64,000 nucleotides of DNA, taken from positions 3,844,001 through 3,908,000 of the forward strand of contig NZ_CP107931.1 in NCBI RefSeq assembly GCF_036023875.1, written 5' to 3'. The translations under genes were made by a program, and so were the position numbers. Positions 9,842-19,298 of this stretch are shown piece after piece. The stretch is from Mycobacterium sp. NBC_00419 (lineage in GTDB: Bacteria > Actinomycetota > Actinomycetes > Mycobacteriales > Mycobacteriaceae). Within the stretch, counting starts at the first letter, position 1, and each line of letters starts with the position of its first letter. The notes below the pieces were generated by a model. It had not been told where the DNA came from, ran no database searches, and was given only the letters and a program-made list of their open reading frames with translations.

Positions 9842-10357
9842 ATGGACGATTCGGAAGCCGCGCTGATGCGGGTGCTCTACCGTGACCACGCGGCAGCGCT
9901 GTGGCGCTACGCGGTGCGACTCACCGGCGACCCGGTACGCGCTGAGGACGTGGTCCAGGAGACGCTGTTGCGGGCCTGGCAGCACCCGGAGGTAGTCGAC
10001 GAGGCCGACCGCTCCGCGCGGGCCTGGATGTTCACCGTCGCGCGCAACATGATCATCGACGAACGGCGCAGTGCGCGCTTCCGCAAGGAGACCGACTCGC
10101 TGGACACCCCCGGCGCCCCGGACCGCGCGGGCCCCGACGAGGTCAACTCCGCGCTGGACCGGCTGCTACTTGGCGACGCGCTGGCCCAGCTGTCCGCCGA
10201 TCATCGCGCCGTGATCCGCCGGTCCTACTACCTGGGCTGGAGCACCGCCCAGATCGCGGCCGATCTGCAGATCGCCGAGGGGACGGTCAAATCGCGGCTG
10301 CACTATGCGGTGCGCACGCTGAGGCTGACGTTGCAGGAGATGGGGGTGACCAGATGA
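9842..10357 (+). CDS. sigL: ECF RNA polymerase sigma factor SigL
   Basis: A 171-residue ECF sigma factor. Region 2 spans about residues 8-75 (ALWRYAVRLTGDPVRAEDVV, then ARAWMFTVARNMIIDERR). Region 4 covers about residues 110-165 with the helix-turn-helix YYLGWSTAQIAADLQIAEGT VKSRLHYA for -35 recognition. It is called SigL because it lies after map, is coupled (ATGA) to a zinc anti-sigma gene, and has a promoter with the SigL consensus. In M. tuberculosis SigL controls envelope lipid and exported thiol-redox genes; the targets here are not known. Confidence 0.92.
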   Translation: MDDSEAALMRVLYRDHAAALWRYAVRLTGDPVRAEDVVQETLLRAWQHPEVVDEADRSARAWMFTVARNMIIDERRSARFRKETDSLDTPGAPDRAGPDEVNSALDRLLLGDALAQLSADHRAVIRRSYYLGWSTAQIAADLQIAEGTVKSRLHYAVRTLRLTLQEMGVTR

Positions 10358-11067
10358 TCGAACGCGATCCCTATGAGATGTGGGACGCCGCCTACGTGCT
10401 GGGCTCGCTGTCGAGTAGCGAACGCCGGGAGTACGAGGCACATCTGAGCGTGTGCCCGCCGTGCCGATCGGGGGTGTCCGAGCTCAGCGGAATGCCCGCA
10501 CTGCTGGCGATGGTCGGTCCCGACGAAGTCGCGTCGATCGACGAGGGCGGGCTGGAGCCACCGCCGATCCGCGCCGAACTCCTCGACGAGGTGCTGTTGA
10601 AGGTCCGCAGCCGCCGCCGTAGGGCCCGTTGGGTCACCTGGACGGTAGGGGTGGCCGCCGCCGCCGTCCTGGCCGTGGGGATGATCCTGGCCATCAAGCC
10701 CGCCCAGCTCGGGATGAGCCCGAACGACGCGCGCAGCACTGCGGTCGCGCTCAACATGACGCCGGCGGCGACACCGTCGGAGTTCGATGCCACGGTGGTG
10801 CTCCGCAGCGAGGGGTGGGGCACCCACGTGGAGATGACGTGTACCTACCGCGAGGAACCGGGTGCCCGCAGGGGAGCCGGTGGCGACGAGTTGGCGATGT
10901 ATGCGGTTGGGCGCGACGGCACCCGGGTGCAGCTGGCGACCTGGATGGCGCTGCAGGGTGCTACCGCCTCGCCGTCGGGGAGCACCTCGATGCCGATCGG
11001 TGAGATCGCTGCGGTGCAGGTGGTTTCGGCCGACACCGGGAACGTGCTGCTACAGCGGTCCCTGTAG
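10354..11067 (+). CDS. rslA: Zinc-binding anti-sigma factor RslA
   Basis: 237 residues. The cytosolic N-terminal anti-sigma domain has the ZAS motif H30-x3-C34-x2-C37 (YEAHLSVCPPC), which holds zinc and responds to thiol oxidation in this family. One membrane helix follows at about residues 93-114 (VTWTVGVAAAAVLAVGMILA), preceded by a basic RSRRRR stretch. The outer domain of about 120 residues is of the type seen in Rv0736. The start overlaps the sigL stop, keeping the two proteins in proportion. It should sequester SigL at the membrane until oxidised or otherwise released. Confidence 0.9.
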   Translation: MIERDPYEMWDAAYVLGSLSSSERREYEAHLSVCPPCRSGVSELSGMPALLAMVGPDEVASIDEGGLEPPPIRAELLDEVLLKVRSRRRRARWVTWTVGVAAAAVLAVGMILAIKPAQLGMSPNDARSTAVALNMTPAATPSEFDATVVLRSEGWGTHVEMTCTYREEPGARRGAGGDELAMYAVGRDGTRVQLATWMALQGATASPSGSTSMPIGEIAAVQVVSADTGNVLLQRSL

Positions 11068-11094
11068 ACCGCCGGGGTAGGGCACTATTGGCGG

Positions 11095-11592
11095 ATGCCA
11101 GCCGAGAAGCCCGATCCGATTGCCGCAGCGCGCGCCAACTGGGAGCGGGCCGGCTGGGGTGACGTCGCCGAGGGCATGGTCGCGGTGACCTCGGTGATGC
11201 GGGCACACCAGATTCTGCTGGCCCGGGTGGAGACCGCGCTGCGGCCCTACGACCTGAGCTTCTCGCGGTTCGAATTACTGCGGCTGCTGGCCTTCAGCCG
11301 TACCGGTGCGCTACCCATCACCAAGGCCTCCGACCGCCTGCAGGTCCATGTCACCAGCGTCACCCACGCCATCCGGCGGCTGGAGGCCGACGGGCTGGTC
11401 AAGCGGGTGCCTCATCCGACGGACGGGCGCACCACGCTGGTCGAGATCACCGACCTCGGGCGATCGACGGTGGAGGACGCCACCGCCACGCTCAACGAGC
11501 AGGTGTTCGCCGAGATCGGGATGGCGCCGCAGCAAGCCCGTGCGTTGGTGTCCTCGATCGAGACGCTGCGCCACCACGCCGGCGACTTCTAG
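11095..11592 (+). CDS. MarR-family transcriptional regulator (Rv0737-like)
   Basis: 165 residues with a winged helix-turn-helix in the centre (SFSRFELLRLLAFSRTGALP, recognition helix VTSVTHAIRRLEADGLV) and the wing VPHPTDGRTTLVEITDLG, all typical of MarR dimers. It lies 27 bases after rslA in the same direction, so it may be read from the SigL promoter. The ligand is unknown. In M. tuberculosis the same regulator follows rslA. A long palindromic hairpin follows the gene. Confidence 0.85.
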   Translation: MPAEKPDPIAAARANWERAGWGDVAEGMVAVTSVMRAHQILLARVETALRPYDLSFSRFELLRLLAFSRTGALPITKASDRLQVHVTSVTHAIRRLEADGLVKRVPHPTDGRTTLVEITDLGRSTVEDATATLNEQVFAEIGMAPQQARALVSSIETLRHHAGDF

Positions 11593-11607
11593 AGTCGGGA
11601 CTCGGCG

Positions 11608-11665
11608 CGAGCAGACGCAAACTCGCACAATTCGGCCCGAAGGTGTGCGAGTTTGCGTCTGCTCG
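11608..11665. repeat. Perfect 22-bp inverted repeat with 14-base loop
   Basis: Positions 11608-11629 and 11644-11665 are perfectly complementary (arm begins CGAGCAGACGCAAACTCGCA). It lies between the convergent MarR and mmsB genes. The size of the perfect stem, its intergenic position and the absence of a T tract suggest a dispersed mycobacterial palindromic element. I recall similar CGAGCAGACGCAAA-type palindromes in other mycobacterial genomes. It may also end transcription in both directions. Confidence 0.9.
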
Positions 11666-11690
11666 GCGGTTTTCGTTCGCCCGTGCCGAC

Positions 11691-12560
11691 TTAGCGCAAC
11701 GTCTCGATGACGGCGCTGAAATCCAGGTCGGCGTGCTCCTCGGCGAACGTCGCGTAGATCTCGGCGGCATGGGTGCCCAGCGGAGCCGACGCGCCGGTCG
11801 AGGACACCGCTGCCATCGCCAGCCCCAGATCCTTGTTCATCAACGCGGTGGCGAAACCGGGCTTGAAGTCGTTGTTGGCCGGCGAGGTCGGAACCGGTCC
11901 CGGGACAGGACAATTGGTGTGCACAGCCCAGCAGTTCCCGGTCGCCCCGGTGATCACGTCGAACAGCGACTGCGCCGACAGACCCAGCTTGTCGGCCAGG
12001 ACGAAAGCCTCGCCCACCGCGATCTGCTGAACCGCCAGCACCATGTTGTTGCACAACTTGGCGGCTTGGCCGGCTCCCGAGGTGCCGCAGTGAATCACCT
12101 TGGCCGCCATCGGATCCAGCACGGTCCGTGCCCGGTCGAGGGCGTCGGCCTCGCCGCCGACCATGAACGCCAGTGTTCCTGCGACGGCACCCTTGACCCC
12201 GCCGGACACCGGGGCGTCCAGTTGGGCAAAGCCGCTGTCGAGAGCCTGCTGGTGCACCGCGCGCGCGTCGTCGACCGAGATGGTGGAGCTGTCGATGAAC
12301 AGTGCGCCCTCGGCCGCGGCCGGCAACACCTCGTCGTAGCAGCTCTTCACCAGTGTGCCGTTGGGCAGCATGGTGATGACGACGTCGGCACCGGCCACCG
12401 CGGCGGCGCCGGTGTCGAACAGCCGCACACCCTTGTCCTGCGCGGCCTGCCGGGCCGCGGGTACCGGGTCGAAGCCGTGGACGGTGTAGCCGGCGTTGAT
12501 CAGGTTCGCGGCCATCGGGCCGCCCATGTTGCCCAGCCCCAGAAACGCGATTGTCGTCAT
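11691..12560 (-). CDS. mmsB: 3-hydroxyisobutyrate dehydrogenase
   Basis: 289 residues. N-terminal Rossmann motif FLGLGNMGGPMAANL, substrate-binding DAPVSGGVKGAVAGTLAFMV, and the catalytic lysine region GSGxxxK-like GAGQAAKLCNNM (K in AKLCNN). It oxidises 3-hydroxyisobutyrate to methylmalonate semialdehyde with NAD+ in valine breakdown; the product is the substrate of MmsA, third gene upstream in the same operon. The start chosen (MTTIAFLGLG) follows an AAAGGA ribosome site; an in-frame start 7 codons upstream would overlap the fadE9 stop. Confidence 0.94.
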   Translation of the reverse strand: MTTIAFLGLGNMGGPMAANLINAGYTVHGFDPVPAARQAAQDKGVRLFDTGAAAVAGADVVITMLPNGTLVKSCYDEVLPAAAEGALFIDSSTISVDDARAVHQQALDSGFAQLDAPVSGGVKGAVAGTLAFMVGGEADALDRARTVLDPMAAKVIHCGTSGAGQAAKLCNNMVLAVQQIAVGEAFVLADKLGLSAQSLFDVITGATGNCWAVHTNCPVPGPVPTSPANNDFKPGFATALMNKDLGLAMAAVSSTGASAPLGTHAAEIYATFAEEHADLDFSAVIETLR

Positions 12561-12577
12561 ATGTAGGTTCCTTTGCC

Positions 12578-13768
12578 TCACGCCGAATTTCGTCCGGGCG
12601 ACTCACCCTGACTGCGAGCACGGCTCGCCACGCCCCGCCCGATGACCACGCGCATGATCTCGTTGGTGCCCTCCAGGATTCGGTGCACACGCAGATCGCG
12701 GACGATCTTCTCCAGCCCGTACTCCCGCAGATACCCGTAACCGCCGTGCAGCTGCAGCGCCTGATCGGCGACGGTGAAGCAGGCGTCGGTGACGTGCAGC
12801 TTGGCCATGGCGCACAGCGAGACCTTGTCCGGGTCGCCGTCGTCGAGGGCACTGGCCGCGCGCCACAGCAGCAGCCGCGAGGTTTCCAGGGCGGTCGCCA
12901 TGTCGGCCAGCGAGAACCGGATGGTCGGCTCGTCGAGAAGTGCGCCCCCGAACGCCTGGCGGTCGGCCAGATAGCGTGCGGCCTTGTCGAAAGCGGCCTG
13001 CGCGCCGCCCAGCGAGCAGGCGGCGATGTTCAGCCGGCCGCCGTTGAGCCCGTTCATCGCGATGCCGAAGCCGCCGCCTTCGCCTTCGGGTCCGCCGAGC
13101 ATCGCGTCGGCAGGCACCCGGACGCCCTCCATGATGACCTGCGCGGTGGGCTGGGCGTTCCAGCCCATCTTCTCCTCGTTGGCGCCGAAACTGAGTCCAG
13201 GCGTGCCATTTTCGACGATGAACGCCGAGATCCCGCGTGGCCCGTCGCCACCGGTGCGCGCCATCACCACGTAGACATCGGATTGCCCGGCGCCGGAGAT
13301 GAACTGCTTGACGCCGTCGAGCACATAACTCTCACCGTCTCGAACAGCCTTGGTGCGCAACGCCGCCGCATCCGATCCGGCGCCCGGCTCGGTGAGACAG
13401 TAGCTGGCGATGGCTTCCATCGAGGCCAGCTTGGGCACCCATGTCTTGCGCTGGTCGGCGGTGCCGTAGCTGTCGATCATCCACGCGCACATGTTGTGGA
13501 TCGAGATGAACGCTGCGATCGCGGGGTCGGCGGCGGCGAGGTGCTCGAAGATTCGGACGGCGTCCAACCGCCGCAGCCCACTGCCGCCGACGTCCTCGCC
13601 GCAGTAGATGGCCGCCATGCCGAGTTCGGCCGCCTCCCGCATCACCTCGACCGGGAAGTGCTTGGTGTGATCCCAGTCGAGTGCATGCGGCGCAAGGCGT
13701 TTGGCGGCGAACGCGGCTGCCGTCTCGGCGATGACGCGTTCGTCGTCGTCCAAACTCAGGAAGCTCAT
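12578..13768 (-). CDS. fadE9: Acyl-CoA dehydrogenase FadE9 (isobutyryl-CoA dehydrogenase type)
   Basis: 396 residues with the three-domain acyl-CoA dehydrogenase fold. Signatures are CLTEPGAGSDAAALRTKA (flavin/substrate loop), the C-terminal LQLHGGYGYLREYGLEKIVR, and RILEGTNEIMR, whose glutamate is at the usual catalytic base position. Within mmsA-fadE9-mmsB it most likely converts isobutyryl-CoA to methacrylyl-CoA in valine catabolism, an FAD-dependent step feeding electrons to ETF. The ATG overlaps the mmsA stop (ATGA at 13765-13768), so the genes are translationally coupled. Confidence 0.92.
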   Translation of the reverse strand: MSFLSLDDDERVIAETAAAFAAKRLAPHALDWDHTKHFPVEVMREAAELGMAAIYCGEDVGGSGLRRLDAVRIFEHLAAADPAIAAFISIHNMCAWMIDSYGTADQRKTWVPKLASMEAIASYCLTEPGAGSDAAALRTKAVRDGESYVLDGVKQFISGAGQSDVYVVMARTGGDGPRGISAFIVENGTPGLSFGANEEKMGWNAQPTAQVIMEGVRVPADAMLGGPEGEGGGFGIAMNGLNGGRLNIAACSLGGAQAAFDKAARYLADRQAFGGALLDEPTIRFSLADMATALETSRLLLWRAASALDDGDPDKVSLCAMAKLHVTDACFTVADQALQLHGGYGYLREYGLEKIVRDLRVHRILEGTNEIMRVVIGRGVASRARSQGESPGRNSA

Positions 13769-15285
13769 TGCATTGTCGGGATGACGAACTCGGCGCCGTC
13801 CTTGATACCCGAGGGCCACCGCTCGGTGACGGTCTTGGTCTTGGTGTAGAACAGGATCGAGTGCGGCCCGTGCTGGTTGAGGTCGCCGAAGCCGGAGCGC
13901 TTCCAGCCGCCGAAGGTGTGGTAGGACACCGGAACCGGGATCGGCACGTTGACGCCGACCATGCCGACCTGCACGCGGGAGACGAAGTCGCGGGCGGCGT
14001 CGCCGTCGCGGGTGAAGATCGCCACGCCGTTGCCGTACTCGTGCTCGGACGGAAGCCGCAGGGCCTCTTCATAGTCGTGGGCGCGCACGATGCACAGCAC
14101 CGGCCCGAAGATCTCGTCGGTGTAGATCGACATGTCGGTGGTGACGTGGTCGAACAGGGTGGGGCCGATGAAGAAGCCGCCCTCGAGGTTGGCGTCGCCG
14201 AACGTCAGCTCGTCACTGGCCTTTTCGCGGCCGTCGACGACGATCTCGGCGCCTGCGGCGACGCCGGCGTCGATGTAGTCGCGGACCCGCTTGAGAGCGG
14301 CGCCGGTGACCAGCGGTCCGTAGTCGGCCTTGGGGTCGAGGCTGTGGCCGACGCGCAGGCTGTTGATCCGCTCGACGAGCCTGGCGCGCAACCGGTTCGC
14401 GGTCTCCTCACCGACCGGCACCGCGACGCTGATGGCCATGCACCGCTCGCCGGCGCTGCCGTAGCCGGCGCCGATCAGCGCGTCAACGGCCTGGTCGAGG
14501 TCCGCGTCGGGCATGACGATCATGTGGTTCTTGGCCCCGCCGAAGCACTGCGAGCGCTTACCGTGGGCGGCCGCGGTGGAGTAGATGTACTGCGCGATGT
14601 CGGAGCTGCCGACGAAGCCGATGGCCTTGATGTCGGGGTGGGTCAGGATCGCGTCGACCGCTTCCTTGTCGCCCTGCACCACCTGGAAGACACCGGCGGG
14701 CAGGCCGGCCTCCAGGAAGAGCTCGGCCAGGCGCACCGGCACCGAGGGATCGCGCTCAGAGGGCTTGAGGATGAAGGCGTTTCCGCACGCCAGCGCCGGG
14801 CCAGCCTTCCACAGCGGGATCATCGCGGGGAAGTTGAACGGGGTGATACCGGCGACCACGCCGAGCGGCTGGCGGATCGAGTACACGTCGATACCGCCGC
14901 CGGCGCCTTCGGTGAACTCGCCCTTGAGCAGATGCGGGATGCCGATGGCGAACTCGATGACCTCGATGCCGCGCTGAATGTCACCGCGGGAGTCGGCGAC
15001 GGTCTTGCCGTGCTCGATGGACAGCAGCTCGGCAAGCTCGTCGGTGTTGGCGTTGACCAACTCGATGAACTTCATCATCACGCGGGCGCGCCGCTGCGGG
15101 TTCCAGGCGGCCCATTCCTTCTGGGCTTCCACCGCGGAGGCGACCGCGGTGTTGACGTCGGCGGCGCTGGCCAGGAGCACCTGGGCCTGCACCTCGCCGG
15201 TGCTGGGGTTGAGGACGTCGGCGGTGCGCGTGCTGCCCAGGCTGCTGCGCTTGCCGTCGATGAAGTGCTGGATCGGTGTGCTCAT
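13765..15285 (-). CDS. mmsA: Methylmalonate-semialdehyde dehydrogenase (CoA-acylating)
   Basis: 506 residues of the CoA-dependent aldehyde dehydrogenase group. The nucleophile is C282 in GSAGERCMAIS, the family-specific context for MMSDH. ITPFNFPAMIPLW and the NAD-binding GFVGSSDIAQYIY are conserved. It oxidises methylmalonate semialdehyde to propionyl-CoA, closing valine degradation. First gene of the operon with fadE9 and mmsB. A perfect palindrome covers its -10 box, so it is probably repressed until substrate is present. Confidence 0.95.
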   Translation of the reverse strand: MSTPIQHFIDGKRSSLGSTRTADVLNPSTGEVQAQVLLASAADVNTAVASAVEAQKEWAAWNPQRRARVMMKFIELVNANTDELAELLSIEHGKTVADSRGDIQRGIEVIEFAIGIPHLLKGEFTEGAGGGIDVYSIRQPLGVVAGITPFNFPAMIPLWKAGPALACGNAFILKPSERDPSVPVRLAELFLEAGLPAGVFQVVQGDKEAVDAILTHPDIKAIGFVGSSDIAQYIYSTAAAHGKRSQCFGGAKNHMIVMPDADLDQAVDALIGAGYGSAGERCMAISVAVPVGEETANRLRARLVERINSLRVGHSLDPKADYGPLVTGAALKRVRDYIDAGVAAGAEIVVDGREKASDELTFGDANLEGGFFIGPTLFDHVTTDMSIYTDEIFGPVLCIVRAHDYEEALRLPSEHEYGNGVAIFTRDGDAARDFVSRVQVGMVGVNVPIPVPVSYHTFGGWKRSGFGDLNQHGPHSILFYTKTKTVTERWPSGIKDGAEFVIPTMQ

Positions 15286-15314
15286 GGTTGTCCCTCGGCT
15301 GACCGGCTGCTGAA

Positions 15315-15332
15315 TACTAGGACATCCTAGTA
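15315..15332. promoter_or_regulatory. Palindromic operator over the mmsA promoter
   Basis: TACTAGGACATCCTAGTA has perfect 8-bp arms around a 2-base centre. On the minus strand TAGTAT (15314-15319) is a good -10 box for mmsA and overlaps one arm, which suggests a repressor site. The binding protein is not encoded next to it. Confidence 0.75.
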
Positions 15333-15385
15333 ACGGGGGATGCCGGACCGCAAGAGTGCGTTGTTCGTTGCTGCCGGCCTGCCGC

Positions 15386-17042
<1,657 letters not shown>

Positions 17043-17048
17043 GAGTAG

Positions 17049-17087
17049 ATAGTAAGCGCATGCGTATGAATGTTCAATGCTTACGAT
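17049..17087. promoter_or_regulatory. Shared operator and twin leaderless promoters, TIGR03086 gene / MarR gene
   Basis: On the minus strand TACTAT (17049-17054) stands 6 bases before the ATG at 17042. On the plus strand TACGAT (17082-17087) stands 6 bases before the GTG at 17094. Inverted arms GTAAGC (17052-17057) and GCTTAC (17079-17084) overlap both boxes, so one bound dimer or dimer pair could block both promoters. Confidence 0.62.
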
Positions 17088-17093
17088 CGAGCC

Positions 17094-17525
17094 GTGCCCG
17101 GATCACCGAGACGCCCGGATCTGGCGGCCATGCTCGCGCCACTGCTGCGGGAACTGGTGGCGGCCGAGATGCCTGTCCTTGACGAGCATGAGCTGACCAT
17201 GTGGGGCTACACCGTGTTGCTTGCGCTTGATGAGTCGCCGGTTCGCACCCAGGCGGCACTCGCTGAGGCGATCGGGGCCGACAAGACGCGCATCATCCCG
17301 GTTCTCGATGAACTGCAGGAGCGGGGATTCATCGAGCGCCATGCCGATCCCGACGACCGCCGGGTGCGGCTGCTCGCCATCACCGACACCGGGCGGGCTG
17401 TCAAGAATGCCGCACAGTCGGCGATTCAGCGCAACGAAGACCGATGGTTGCAGAAACTGTCAGCAGAGGACCGACGGGCGTTTTTGCGTGGGCTCACCCG
17501 GCTCAGCCGGCGCCCTTATGCCTGA
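17094..17525 (+). CDS. MarR-family transcriptional regulator
   Basis: 143 residues from the GTG (VPGSPRRPDLAAML). The winged helix spans TMWGYTVLLALDESPVRTQA, ALAEAIGADKTRIIPVLDEL and HADPDDRRVRLLAITDTG. An ATG 8 codons upstream is possible, but TACGAT 6 bases before the GTG and its overlap with the inverted repeat favour the GTG start and a leaderless message. It probably represses itself and the divergent TIGR03086-type gene. Its last 10 bases overlap the 3' end of the convergent oxidoreductase gene. Confidence 0.85.
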   Translation: MPGSPRRPDLAAMLAPLLRELVAAEMPVLDEHELTMWGYTVLLALDESPVRTQAALAEAIGADKTRIIPVLDELQERGFIERHADPDDRRVRLLAITDTGRAVKNAAQSAIQRNEDRWLQKLSAEDRRAFLRGLTRLSRRPYA

Positions 17526-18376
17526 TCTGCGGTCAGCCCCAAGGGCCCGGCCAGTTCGGTAAGCGTGGGGATCAGCCTGTCCCCGCCGCCGAGCACCTGG
17601 ATCGTCACGTGATCGGCGCCCACGTCGAGGTGTTCACGCAGACGCGCGGCAATTGATTCCGGTGTGCCGTGCGCGACCACGGCGTCGATCAGCTTGTCGC
17701 TGCCCGGCTTGGCCACGTCGGCGTCGGTGAACCCGAGCCGCTTCCAGTTGTTGACGTAGTTGCTCAGGTCCAGATAAAAGCCGACGCTGTCGCGCCCGAG
17801 TGCACGGGCGGCCTCGGCGTCGGTGGACAGCACGACCTTGTGCTCGGGTGCCAGGTACACCGACCCGCCCAGCAGGTCGCGCGCCTGGGCGGTGTGCTCC
17901 GGGGTGGTCAGGTACGGATGGGCGCCTGCACTGCGCTCCGCCGAGAGCGCCAGCACCTTGGGTCCCAGCGCGGCGATGACGCGGCGACTGGTCGGTACCC
18001 GGTGGGCGTCCAATTCGTCGAGGTAGGCAACCAGCGCCTCGTAGGGCTTGCGGTACTCCTGGGTGTGCTCGGGGTGGCCCACACCGATGCCGAGCAGGAA
18101 GCGGCCGGGATAGGCCTCCTCGATGCGGTGATAGGAGTCGGCGACCTCGGCGGCCGGTGCCGTCCAGATGTTGACGATTCCGGTTGCGACCGAGAGGTTT
18201 TCGGTGCGCTCGAGGATGGGTTCGACGAACGCCAGGTCCGCGGCCGGCGAGCCGCCGACCCACACCGCGCGAAAGCCCAGCCGTTCGATCTCCGCGGCTT
18301 GCTCGGGCGTGGGCGCACCAAAGGTCCACACCCCGAATCGTCCAAGGTCGGGCTTGAGCAGCGCGGGGTCGGTCAC
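17516..18376 (-). CDS. LLM-class F420-dependent oxidoreductase (paralogue B)
   Basis: 286 residues of the luciferase-like TIM-barrel family that uses cofactor F420 in mycobacteria. The barrel is recognised by DLGRFGVWTFG, AVWVGGSPAADLAFVEPIL, NIWTAPAAEVADSYHRIE, RFLLGIGVGHPEHTQEYRKP and SAGAHPYLTTPEHTAQAR. The substrate is unknown. It is second in an operon with a close paralogue (16-base gap) and is preceded by a strong AAGGAG site. It overlaps the convergent MarR gene by 10 bases. Confidence 0.87.
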   Translation of the reverse strand: MTDPALLKPDLGRFGVWTFGAPTPEQAAEIERLGFRAVWVGGSPAADLAFVEPILERTENLSVATGIVNIWTAPAAEVADSYHRIEEAYPGRFLLGIGVGHPEHTQEYRKPYEALVAYLDELDAHRVPTSRRVIAALGPKVLALSAERSAGAHPYLTTPEHTAQARDLLGGSVYLAPEHKVVLSTDAEAARALGRDSVGFYLDLSNYVNNWKRLGFTDADVAKPGSDKLIDAVVAHGTPESIAARLREHLDVGADHVTIQVLGGGDRLIPTLTELAGPLGLTADQA

Positions 18377-18392
18377 GAGATCTCCTTGAGGG

Positions 18393-19226
18393 TCAGAGGC
18401 CGAGCGGCCCGGCCAGTTCGGCCAGGGCGGGGACGAGTTTGTCCGGCGAGGTCAGCACCTGCACCGGGACGTGGTCGGCCCCGGCGTCGAGATGCTGGGT
18501 CAGGCGCGCGGCGATGGCCTCGGGCGTGCCGTAGGCGACGACCGCGTCGACCAGTCGGTCACTGCCCGGGCGGGCGACGTCGTCGTCGGTGAATCCCAGC
18601 CGCTTCCAGCTGTTGAGGTAGTTCTGCAGGTTCAGATAGACGTCGAGGGCCTTGCGGCCGACGGTCCTCGCCTTGTCGGCGTCGGTGGTCAGAACGGCCT
18701 TGTGCTCGGGGGCCAGGAAGGCGCCGGGCCCGATCAGTGCCCGCGCCTGTGCGGTGTGCTCGGGTGTGGTGAGGTACGGATGCGCGCCGGCGCTGCGCTG
18801 TGCCGAGAGCTTGAGCACCTGCGGCCCCAGCGCCGCGACCACCCGGCTGCCTTTGGGCACCCCGTATTCGTCGAGCTTGTCCAGGTAGCTGTTCAGCGCT
18901 TCGACCGGCTTCTGGTACTGCTGATGAGCCTCGGGATGGCCGACGCCGATGCCCAGGATGAGCCGGCCGGGGTAGCCGGACTCGATGCGGTGGAAGGATT
19001 CCGCAACCGGCCCGGGCGCGGCCGTCCAGATGTTGACGATCCCGGTCGCCACCTTCAGCGTGGTGGTGTTCTCCAAAATCGGCTCCACCCAATCCAATTC
19101 GGCCGGGGGCGAGCCGCCGACCCAGACTGCTCCGTACCCGAGTGCTTCGATCTCGTTGGCCTGTTGGGGGGTTACCCCCAGGCCGAACGTTCCGAAACGC
19201 CCCAGATCGGGTTTGGTGTCGGTCAT
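18393..19226 (-). CDS. LLM-class F420-dependent oxidoreductase (paralogue A)
   Basis: 277 residues, co-linear with paralogue B throughout: DLGRFGTFGLG, GAVWVGGSPPAELDWVEPIL, NIWTAAPGPVAESFHRIESG, LILGIGVGHPEAHQQYQKP and SAGAHPYLTTPEHTAQARAL. The pair arose by tandem duplication and keeps barrel and F420 contacts, so both are likely active, probably with related substrates. The ATG follows an AAGGGA ribosome site. First gene of the two-gene operon; the gap of 72 bases to the kinase gene upstream (19227-19298) may hold its promoter. Confidence 0.87.
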   Translation of the reverse strand: MTDTKPDLGRFGTFGLGVTPQQANEIEALGYGAVWVGGSPPAELDWVEPILENTTTLKVATGIVNIWTAAPGPVAESFHRIESGYPGRLILGIGVGHPEAHQQYQKPVEALNSYLDKLDEYGVPKGSRVVAALGPQVLKLSAQRSAGAHPYLTTPEHTAQARALIGPGAFLAPEHKAVLTTDADKARTVGRKALDVYLNLQNYLNSWKRLGFTDDDVARPGSDRLVDAVVAYGTPEAIAARLTQHLDAGADHVPVQVLTSPDKLVPALAELAGPLGL

Positions 19227-19298
19227 GGACGTCCCTTTCGGATCAACCCAGCACGGATGCGCCGCTCATCTGTCGTCCAACCTCGCGCGCGGCGCGAA

